A stretch of 64,000 bases of DNA from Symbiodinium natans (Eukaryota; Sar; Dinophyceae; Suessiales; Symbiodiniaceae), in contig CAJNDS010002291.1 of NCBI GenBank assembly GCA_905221605.1, forward strand, positions 152,501-216,500, read 5' to 3'. A program made the translations under genes and the position numbers. The notes beneath the pieces are model-generated. The model did not search any database. It was given only the letters and a program-made list of their open reading frames with translations, and was not told the DNA's origin. Below are positions 12,201 through 23,601 of the stretch, in pieces; position 1 is the stretch's first letter; every line of letters starts with the position of its first letter.

Positions 12201-15200
12201 GGATTCGGTTTTAGGTTTGAGCTTCAGGGTTCTCAGGTCTGTTGGGGGTTTTAAGGGTTTTGGGTAAAGGGCTTTGTCAGGTTTGAGGGTTTACGCTTTA
12301 GGGAATTTAGGGCTCAGAGGGATTTTAGGGCCGATCGGGGCTCAGAGTTTAGAGGCTGTAGAGGCTAGCGGGCTTCTAGAGCCCGATGCTCTGGATGGTA
12401 CAGGTAACACCTTAAGCCCTAAACCCTGAATTCTGAACCCTGACCCTAATTCCTGAACCCTGAACCCTGAACCCTGAACCCTAAGCCCTAAACCTAAAAC
12501 CCTGAACCTTGAACCCGCAACCCATTTAACCCCGTCAAGACCCTCCTTTGCTCTCCACACTTGGAGGTTCATGGGTACTTATAACCCCAATTAAAAGTCT
12601 ACTTATAACCTACTTAGGGGACTTAGGGGGCTTATAAGGACCTTCAAACCCAAACCCTAAACCCTACAAGCCCTAAACCTATAATTTGGGGTTATAAGTG
12701 CCCTGAACCTCCAAGTAGACCCTAAACCCTAAACCCTTAACCCTAAACCCCAAACCCTAAACCCTAAAGCCTCAACCTGCAAGCAGTCCGGTATGGGCAG
12801 GCTCGGCGCACGCGACAGGCCGGCAGGCACACCTGGCCATCGGCAGTGCGCAGGTCGGGCTTTTCGGGCTTCGAAGGGATGCTTCGGGATTAGGGTTTAG
12901 GGTTTAGGGTTTTAGGGCCTTAGGGTTTAGGGTTTGAAGTTTGGGAGGTGAATATTCGCAGTAGTTTTCGTGCGGCGCATACGTCGTGAGGCTTGTAAGG
13001 CGGAGAGCCGCCATACTGTACGGACTACAGCTACTCTGAGTTGTCACGACCTAGGGGAACTAGAGGCTAACCTTTGGGATTATAAAGGGATGATAGTACC
13101 CCAAAAAGGTTAAAGGTTATCTACTCTAGTACTACTTGGAGGTTCATCGCACTTATTGACCAATTATATCTGTACTTAGAACTGTACTTATAACCATATT
13201 GGGGCACTTAAGGGGCTTATCAGTGGGTCATAAGTACACTTATAGGTGGTTAATAAGTGCCATGAACCTCCAAGTAAGTATTCGGTTTGGTTCAGGATGC
13301 CGAGTGAAGCGTTGCACATGCTTCAAAAGAATCTGGTATCGCGTACGTATGGGTGGTTGTCAAAATGATGGTCCCTTTTGGGGTCCCGATTATAATGCGG
13401 CACCTCATGTTTAGGGTACCCCAAAACGGATCATAATACTGACAACCACCCACATATATCCATATACCGATTGGATGTGAGGCTGAAGCCCTCAACGAAA
13501 ACGCGTGGGGGATCCTCGCAAACCTTCGCGATGCTAGCGGCAGGGATTAAACCCTAAACCCTTGACCCTAACCCTATAAACTGTAAACCCTAAACCGTAA
13601 ACCCTAAACCCTAAGCCATATAAACCCAAAGCCGGTTACTGCCCTTTTCTTGAATAACTTCCTCAAGGACCTCATTCTTGAAAGATTGGGGCCTTGCCTG
13701 CCAGAGAAAACTCGGCAGGCATTTGCTGCACTTCAGGCGCGCATGCCCGCTCCGCGACTTCCTGCGTGGCTTTCCTAGTTGTCCAGTAACCTGGGGGAAT
13801 TAAAGCTTAACCTTTGGGATTATAAGGGGATTCTACTACGCCCAAAAAGGTTAAAGGTTAGCTGCTCTACTAGTAGGCTTTTGGTTGCGGGCTTGGGAAA
13901 CGATTTTACTCGGGACTCTTCGTGTCCAGGGCTTCATGTTGGTTTTCTTTATAAGTACCCTAAGCCCTAGACCCGAGACCTGAAACCCTACGCCCTTCAA
14001 CGGTAGACACAGTAAAGCTTCGGGGCAAGATTCTGGGGTGTTAGGGTCTTGGGGCGTTGGCTTTTCTTGCCTTTGCAAGCGGAAGGCGGGGCGTTCCGGG
14101 CGACCGTCTTCGTGTTACTACGATTGCCTGGACCCCCTGATAGCCCCCAAACGGCCGTAAAGGGACCACCATGAGGGTTTAAAATACACATGAGAAGAAC
14201 TTCTTTGCTCAGTTTTGCGGCTTTGGGGTTTCTCATCGCGTGGGATTTTGGGACTTCGGGATTATACTGTACCCCAAAAGGTTAAAGGTTACCTACTCTA
14301 CTACTAGGTCTTAGACTGAGTGCTAGCACGCAGCAGCTAGCGCTATGTTCGCGCAATTGGTGTCTCAGGAGCTGTTCTTGCGGGGGCCGCCTCCTAACGA
14401 CAACATAAAGTTGATGTAGATCATGGTTCGTGTGCCTTTCAACCTCCAAAGCCCTAAATCCTATACTCTAAATCCCGAAACCCTGAACACTACACACTCC
14501 AAACACCCTAAACCCTGAAAACCCTGCACCCGAAAAACAACACTCTAAAGCCCAAGACCCTAAAAAACCCGAACAACTCAAAAACTATGAAAACCCTAAA
14601 CCCTAATAACACCTTACCCTAACCCTAAACCCTAAACCCCAAACCCCTTTTGAGATCTTTCGGGCCTCTAAACTGCTCCCCAGACCCTCCAAGCCCTCAC
14701 TCAAACTGCTTCCCCCTCCAAAGCCGAATGTTAGGGTTTAGGGTTTAGGGTTTGGGGCTTGGCGTTTATGGGGTTTATAGGGTTTATAGGGTTTATAAGG
14801 TTTATAGGGTTTATAGGGTTTATAGGGTATATAGGGTTTATAGGGTTTATCGGGTTCTGCCAAGAGGGCTTAGGAAACAGAAAGGCATCGATTCAGGTAG
14901 GAACCCATTCTTACAAACGCAGACGAAAAAACGCCCACACTGCCTGTGCCCTCGCACTTTGGCCGAAAACTCTCTGAAACCAGAGAACGGTTGACACCAC
15001 TAAACCCTGCACCCTAAACCCTAAACCCCAAACCCTAAACTCTAAACCCTACACCCTAAACCCTAAACCCTAAACCCAAAACCCTAAATCCTAAACCTGT
15101 GGGGAGGTCCTGGTTCAGACCGATGAGATGCTCAGGCTGCTCCGATGTCCTCAGACTTTTGAAGGCTTGTAGCTTGAGTGTAGTGCTTTAAGGTTTCCGG

Positions 15201-18200
15201 GTTTTAAAGCCCTAAACCCTAAACCCCAAACCCTAAACCCTAAACCCCAAACCCTAAACCGTAAACCCTGGACCCTAAACTCTAAACCTTAAGGCTCAGG
15301 GCTTTGGATCCGAAGGTGCAAGCCATCGAAGCTTACAAGAGGCGAGTTGTTCTTGTTTTTTTTTTGTTTTCCTGGGGGGAGGGGGGGGGGGGGGCAGTGT
15401 CCTAAGCGTCTTAACTGAATCTCTGAGTCACACAATGCAGTGACACAAGTGTCCCAAGTAGCTCAGGTGACCCAAGTCAGCCAAGTGTCCCACGGGTCCC
15501 AAGTGACCCGTGCCGCCCAAGTGTCCAAAGTGAGCCAATGAACGCAAGATAACGCAAGCAACCCAAGTGTTCCAAGTGCCCCAAAGCGACCCAGCGAATC
15601 CCAAGTGCTCCAAGTGTCCCTAGTGACCCAAGTGTGGGCGTTCACGAAAATAGGGGAATCCCAATATCCCCAAATAGTATTCCCGTTTTCAAAGGGACCC
15701 CAAGAAGGTACCCCTCCTCGGAAACGCCAGTGTCCCATAAAATGACCCAAGTGTTCAAAGTGCCCCAAATGTTCCAAGTGACCCAAGTGTCCCAAGGGGC
15801 ATGACGAGCCCAGTGTCTTTATAAGTGTCCTTACGTGAGGCTCAAGTGACCTACCAAGTGACCCAAGTGCCCCTTGAGCCCTAAACCCTAAACCCTAAAC
15901 CCTAAACCATAAACCCTAAACCCTAAACTTCATGTCAGGTTCGGGCGTGCATGCGCGCACCAGCTGCATGGAACAGAAGCTGATCGGCCGCATGCGGAAA
16001 ACGCTGCAAGCCAGCATGCCCAAACCACAGCAACGAAAAAAAGGCGCTGTCATGAGGCGTTTGCCAAAATCACATTGCATCAAGGTACATTGTGCTTGAC
16101 AAAACAAATCAAAAAGAGGCCTTACCTCCGTAAGACTTGTAGGTGGGCGGTCTTGGGGTGTGTCGGTCTGCTGACGTATGCACTCTGCCAAAGCTTGCCT
16201 CCGTTTGGCATGCTCTGAGCCCTGTAAACCCTAAACCCTCCCATCTAATATCGTGCCTAGAATAATTAGAAGAGTTTTTTGTTTTTTTTTTGGGGGGGGT
16301 ATAATTACAAAGGGACCATAATTAAGGGAATATTATGAGCAATTAGTCCGACCTTAAACCCTAAACCCTAAACCCTAAACCCTCAACCCTCAACCCTCAA
16401 CCCTAAACCCCAACCCTATACTACCCAGATCAGTCCAAGCTCAAGCTTGGCACGGAGACGTGGAAGAGCTCGGCGTTGAAGGGGATTCCGCTGGAATCCC
16501 GCAGCTGCAGATGCAGCGACCTCCCAAAAAAGGTGCCCTTCATTGGCTAGGCTGCCCAGTAACCAAGGCTTAAAAAGGGTGCCCTTTTTTGCTTAAAGGG
16601 CTTTATAAGGGAACCTAAACCCCCCAAAAAGGGAATAAGGGTACTACTGGGCATCCTAGCTGGTGTCTGAGGGTGCATAGTTCGAACTTCGACGCCTAAG
16701 TCCTAAGCCCTAGGCTTTGCGGAGTTTAGGTAGTTGAGGGTTCAGGCCTTGGAGTTTTGGGTAGATAAACGGCTTAAGAGCCCTAGATGATCCCAGGGAT
16801 GGCAAGCGGGTAGGCGTCTTCCAGCGGTATCAAAACCCAGATCGAGGAAAATACCAAGAGTTTAGTGTTTAGGTTTACCCTAAACCCTAAACCCTAAACC
16901 CTAAACCCTAAACCCTAAACCCTAAACCCTAAACCCTAATTCTTGGAGAACGTTTCTTCGGGCTCCGCTGCAGTGGCTGGTAGCTGACGGGAAAGACGGC
17001 GTAGCTAAGCATGTGTGAAAACGACATCTCGTTGCCCTCTTTTGCAGCAGCCTGCGACTGGTCCTGAGGTTAGAGTTCTTGCAATCAGACCACTGAGAGT
17101 CTGATGAAAAGTGTGTGCAGCTTTGCCCTCAGGGCCCTCACAGCACTTGAGAACCCAACAGGGTGGGGGCGCAGCCAGGGTGGGCCACGAAAGATGTTGC
17201 CAATGACTCTCAAGAAAAGGCTTCATCTTGAGTGGAAAAAGTTGGAAGCGAGCAATGCACATCGAAGCTGCATCACACAAGAGGCTACGTCAGGTCAGGA
17301 TCTTGAAACCCTCGATTTTCTGCACCATGTGCTGCAGTCTGACAAGCTGACGGGAAAGACGGCGTAGCCAAGCATGTGTGAAAGCGACATCTCGTTACCC
17401 TCTTTTGCAGCAGCCTGCGACTGGTCCTGAGGTTAGAGTTCTTGCAATCAGACCACTGAGAGTCTGATGAAAAGTGTGTGCAGCTTTGCCCTCAGGGCCC
17501 TCACAGCACTTGAGATCCCAATCCCCCAGCACTGGACGTCAAGGCCGCATTGCCACCAGGAGAGCCATTCAGCAGCAACCATGGCCCAAGCACACGACGA
17601 TCAAAGCATGGCTGAGTGCTTCAACCAATTAAAGACGGCTCCCAACCATTGGAAGCACGGCGCAGGGGGCACAGCCTGCGCGAGCCCACAAGTTCAGAAG
17701 ACAGCCTCAAACTTTGCCTCCAAGTTTGTGCCATGAGGTGCAGCTTCACCTCTTGCAGAACAGACCCGGTCAACTGAACAAGAGCGTAAGACCAGCCACC
17801 TGTACATCAACTAGCCCGAAGGGAAAACTGCGTCGAGAGGTTGAAGCGTAGCCCAAGTTACCTGCAGGAGAAGACACAGAGCTGAAACAGCGCTTGAAGT
17901 ACACACGCCCCGGCGGCCGCACTGAAGCTTTTCCATTCCAGAAGCATGTATAATCAGCACTGTCCAATCAAGGTCGAAAGCAAAAAAGAAGCAGGAGCCC
18001 AAACCACGCTCACATTGGAAGTCTGTACCATGTCTTTCAGACCAGGGTTGGGCGAGTGCTGCACAAGTCAAAACCCAACCATCGCGGGGGGCCACGAAAG
18101 ATGTTGCCAATGACTCTCAAGAAAAGGCTTCATCTTGAGTGGAAAAAGTTGGAAGAGAGCAATGCACATCGAAGCTGCATCACACAAGAGGCTACGTCAG

Positions 18201-18964
18201 GTCAGGATCTTGAAACCCTCGATTTTCTGCACCATGTGCTGCAGTCTGACAAGGTATCCGAAAAACCACTTGCCAAGAATATAAGCCTCAACCCTAAACC
18301 CTAACCCTAAACCCTTAGGATTTAGGGGGTTCAAGAGCTTTAAGCCCCCACACCTGAGGACTGGCTTCTTGGCCACTTGGGCGTCTACTCGTCATTGATG
18401 GAGTCTAGGGATAGTGGGCTTGGGATTTAGGGCTTCGGGTCAGAGATCAAGGGGTTCAGCATTCAGGTCCCTAAGCCCTAAACGCTGAACCCTAGACCCG
18501 AACCCTAAAGCCTAAACGCGAAACCCTAGCACAACACTAAACCCCAAACCCTAAATAAACCCTTCACCCTAAACCCTAAACCCTAGCCGCCTGGCCGGAG
18601 TGTGGCCCCGCGACGACTCAGAGATGAAGTCCTCCAGCCGCTGGTGCTCCTTCACGGTGGCCGTCTTGGGGCTGATGTTTTCAAAAATCTGCAGGCATCT
18701 ACCTATGTGCGTTCATTCATTCATTCACTCATTCATGCATATATATATATACACACACACATGCTCACATACATATAACATATACATATGACGTCTGGAG
18801 TTCGGGGTTGTGCATTTGTGGATTTAGGGGATTCCTAGTTTTGAGCAAGCAAGGAGGCTGCAATTCAGCGTTCACAGGTTGTGAACAGGCAGAAATGCTG
18901 TTCACAAGAGAGAGAGAGAGAGAGAGAGAAAGAGAACAAAAAGAGAGAGGGAGAGAGAGAAGCG

Positions 18965-18996
<32 letters not shown>

Positions 18997-21900
18997 AGAG
19001 AGAGCGAAGAGAGAGAGAGAGAGAAGACAGAGAGAGAGAGAGAGGAGAGAGAAAGAGAGAGAGAGAGAGAGGAGAGAGGGAGCGAGAGAGCGAGAGACAA
19101 AGAACTCAAGAATATGAACTTTTGTTTAAGAGTGCGGTGCTACCTCCACAAATGCACTTTTCCATGCTCAGGGTGTCAGGTTTTGGGCCAAAAACCTACC
19201 TAAAGGCTCTTGGGTGGTATATGCCTACCCCTGGGCAGTTTCATGGTACCTGAATTTGGGCCCTAAAAAGGGGACTCCTTATATATCCCTTGTATACCCT
19301 ATACAACCCAAGGGCCCAGACATCACAACCCTGCAAAGAGTGTAAGGGACCACAAAAAGGGACCATGAAACTATCCTTAGAATGTAAGCACCCTAAACTC
19401 TAAACCCTACACCCTAAACCCTAAACCCTCTCGCTCCTGTGGAGCCACGTAGCGCGCGAAGGGCGTACCTTCCAGGCTCCTGAAGTTCGCAGGGGAGCCC
19501 CGTACATCCCTAAACTAGTGAATGGACTGGTGAATAGCCCTAAACCCTAAACCGTAAACCCTAAATCCTCAACCCTGAACCCTCTGTAAATTATATTCTG
19601 AACTAGACCATGTTACTTCACTGAGGGGTATCAGGCTCCCTGCGCCCTGGATTCAGAGTTTGGAATTCAGGGCATTTTGCGGCTCAGGATACAACCCAAA
19701 CCCTAAACCCTAAACGCCAAACCCTAAACGGCCCTAAACCCTAACACTTAACCCTAAACACTAATCCCTAAAACCAGAAACCCAAAACCCCAAAACACTT
19801 CTGGAAACAGATCTTGGGATTTGGCTTAAGCAATGCTTAAACCTTGTCATCGAACTTCTTGCTCTGGTTGAGGGGCTAATAGGGTTTAGGGCTTCGAGTT
19901 TAGGGTAGTTGAAGGACTTAGCGTTTGGGGGTTCAGGGTTTAGGGTTTTGAGGGTTTAGGGAAGTTGAAGGGATCAGGCGAAACGAAATTCCGCAGTGTC
20001 ACACAGGATCCCCGACCTCGACGTGCCAAAGTTGCACATGAGAAGGTCTGATAAGCCTTGGACGAGGGGTGTAGGGTTTACTGTACTCTGAAACGATCGT
20101 AGACGCTGCGTATCCGGACAACAGATGGTGATCCGTTTTGTTGAAAGAGGGGCTACCGTGTGTCAACTTTCATCACACTGTCGACAGTCCCAAACCCTAA
20201 ACCCTAAACCCTAAATCCTAAACCCTAAACCCTAAACCCACTCCCGGGAGGATCCAACAAGTGGATGCCTTCAAAGGTTCCCAAGAATGACCCAGTAGTC
20301 GTATAGGGTACTATTTGGGGTTCTACTTTTTGGATCCCCCCCCCAAAGTATCAGTCATGCTTATTCTCATCATCGCCATCGCTCCCCAATCCTCCTCCTC
20401 CTCCTTCTCTTCCTCCTCCTCCTCCTCATCATCATTATCATCATCATCAGCATCATCATCATCATCACTCGTCGTCTTCGTGACGTTCGTCGTCGTCGTC
20501 CCCAAAAACAAAAAAGCTTGCTTCTCATCATGGATCAGGTTAGCCCCAACCCCCAATCCCTAAAGAACATGAACCCCGAAGCTTCGGGGTTTCAGGTCTA
20601 TGCATTTCAGGGCAGGACTGTTGCAACTGGATACTATGTTTTTTTGGACATGTCTAAAAAATGCAACTGGATACTCCCTTTTAGACATGTCGAAAACAGT
20701 ACCCCCCCCCCCCCCCCTTTCCTTCACAAACTCAAAGATGGGGAGTAGACACTAGCGAGGTGGACGGAATGGCGCGTGTTGTTGTGAGGGGGATTGTAAT
20801 CTATTGTAACCCGGGATGTAGTGCGCTTTTAGAGGGAGATTCACGACAGTGTAGCGCTACACCCATGCACAAGCACGCCATAGCGACGCCCACATTAGCT
20901 GCCGAAGCGGCTGGGAGATGGCTGCGTGATCTTCAGGTCGTGTGTGAGGCGGAGGAAGCTGTCACAGGTGACCTATACTCCCCTTAGAACCTTAATACTT
21001 TTTTTTAAAGTATCCTCTTGGGTTATATATACTGAAAATAAAAAACAATTCCCAAGGGGATATGGTGACGGAAAGAAGGCGCTGGGCCGCCGCCCCAGAC
21101 CTCTCAGCCTCCTGCGCTTCTTCGATCTTCGCCTGGGGCAACAGCTTGGGCTTTTGCGGAAAATCCCCAAAAAGGCCCTTAACAGAAAATCGAATCAATA
21201 TGGGATGGCTCGGGCTTCAGGGTTTTGGGTTCACCCCTGAACCCTGAACCCTGAACCCTGAACCCTGAACCTGAACCCTGAACCCTGAACCCTGAACCCT
21301 GAACCTAAACCCTAAACCCCTAAACCCTAAACCCTAAACCCTAAACCTAAACCCTAAACCCTAAACCCTAAACGCAAGCCAAAGGAGTCAGTACTCGCCA
21401 GTCGCCTCCAACTGAATTGCCACAACCTCCAGCTGATACTCCTTGCTGTTCCTGAGTTTACATGGGGATTCAGGTTCGTTGGGATGTCCCCCTTACACTA
21501 ACAGTCCTTAGAAGGGATTGCAAGAGGGGTACTATAATCCCTATACCCTATACCCTATACCCCAAACCCTAAACCCTAAACCCTGAGTAGACATGCACAG
21601 ACCGCATCGCTAAGTGTTTCTCAAGTCTTGAAAGAAATACCGCTGCGTGCTTCTCAAGTACAGTATATAGCAGAGGGGCACATACGAAGGGCACAATCAC
21701 CGATAGGCTGGATGGAACCTGCCAAAGCCTGCCAACTGTAAGACTGAATAGTCTGAGCCGCATAGTGGAAATCGACATGAAGATGATTCCCACAACAACC
21801 ATCTCGTTGATGATCATCCACACAAGGCGAACTATGTCAGGAGAGCTTGACCAGCCATCCATGCCAAATTGAACGGCCACGAAGATGGGAGCAAGCACAA

Positions 21901-23555
21901 CATTCATCGAAATTGCCAGCGAGCTTTCTGTCGAGGAAATGCACGTTAGAATTCTCGAAGTATACACTGCAGGAAAAGCCTGGATCGTTTGCATAGGTTG
22001 AAGCTCCGATCAGGGTCCCTAGAGTAGCTACCGGCAGCAGTTAGGTGAGTCTAGATGTAGGAGGCCCCCTCCCCCCCCCCCCAAAAAAAAAAAAAAAAAA
22101 AAAGTTCCCAAGCTCATGTCATTCCTGCCTCACTTGGGAGGCCGATGATCATCACCAGATGCATGACGATCATCGTCGCAGTGAAGATCCGCATCCTTTC
22201 GCACGTCAACTCGACCTCGGGCTTCATCAGCTCCCGAAACATCCAGTTACCCAGGGCGCAGAGGAAGAAGCTGGGGACTTGTGCCACTGTGCCGAAGGAG
22301 TAGTAGTTTCGAGCCAGGAAGGTCAGCAGCATCGTCATCTCAGCACTCAGCGACCAGAGAGCTAACGTGTCCTTCAGGTAAACCTCGCGCTTCTGCCGAA
22401 GCTGCTTCATCGCTTGCTCTGATCTCGAATCCTTGAGCTGTGGCCCCTGCCTGAGCAACGGCTTAGGGGACTGTTTGGGTTTTAGGGCTTTTGGGGTTTA
22501 GGGTTTAGGGTTTAGGGTGGGTTTAGAGGGTTTTTGGGGCTTTCCCGTGTCGCCAGTGACAGCGGGTTGTACAGGCCATTGAAGGTGTTCAGGCGAATGT
22601 GATCCTACTTCCCCCCCCGGAGCGACGCGAGAACCTGACCACTTTTAACTCTCGATAAGGAGAACCTCCCTAACCCCTAAAACCCCAACAAACCCCCAAA
22701 AGAAACCCAAAACCCTAGAACCCTACAAAGGCCCTACAACCTTGAAACCCCAAACCCACCAAAACGCCCAGGGACCAGCCCTTCAAAGTGCGAAGGGCGC
22801 TTGACACCTGGGCCCAAATCGTCGGACGCGTCACCCGCGTGACACTGAAGTACCTGGTTGAACTGCGGCTTGGAAGTGATGGTTTAGGGTTTAGGGTTTA
22901 GGGTTTAGGGTTTAGGGTTTAGGGTTTAGGGTTTAGGGTTTAGGGTTTAGGGTTTAGGGTTTACCGTTCAGGGCTTAGGGTTTAGGGTTTGGGGTTTGAA
23001 GATTTAGAGGTTGATGCTGAACCACCTGGTTTTCAAGGGCATTTGGGCGGGGGACGGTTAGGGGTTTCGTTTGGGCTCGCCTGAAGCATTTAGATTGGCA
23101 AATAGTTGTGAACGAAAACCCAAATTATGCGCTTTTTATGCGGTGGGGGGAGACAGGGCACGTCTAGACCAACAGCAGCAGCAAAAGCAACAAAAAGCAA
23201 CAGCGACAGCAGCGGCAGCAACGGCTTAAAACAAACAAGCAGACAAACAAGCAAACAAGCAAACAAGCAAACAAACAAAGAACCAAACAACCAAACAAAC
23301 AGACAAACAAACAGACAAACAAACAAGCAAGCAAACAAACAACCAAACAACAACAAAGACAACCACAACCAACGAACCACAACCAGCCGGCCAACCAACA
23401 AACCAACCAACCAACCAAGCAAGCCAACAATCAAACAACAAGACTATTACTTACTACAAGCACCACCACCACCACCACCACCACCACCACCACCACCACC
23501 ACCACCACCACCACCACCACCACCACCACCACCACCACCACCACCACCACCACCA

Positions 23556-23601
<46 letters not shown>

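Noticed and set aside
15428-15795. Minus-strand frames rich in HLGHLG
   Set aside because: Produced by the degenerate AAGTGTCCC repeat; periodicity follows the DNA repeat.
16773-16855. Minus-strand segment [16 protein letters not shown] ending at TAG
   Set aside because: It lies between two exons of the membrane/PAS-like gene that already join in phase; no splice site supports it.
18765-19203. Frames of 114-131 codons over a GA microsatellite
   Set aside because: Arg-Glu and Leu-Ser runs come from the repeat itself.
22541-22604. Upstream exon of the membrane/PAS-like gene with [15 protein letters not shown]
   Set aside because: Good acceptor (AG|G) and GC donor, but that frame does not fit the phase of the next exon; the frame that fits reads [12 protein letters not shown]. 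Left uncalled.
22765-22885. Plus-strand stretch with [16 protein letters not shown]
   Set aside because: Open in several frames on both strands; no second exon to support it.
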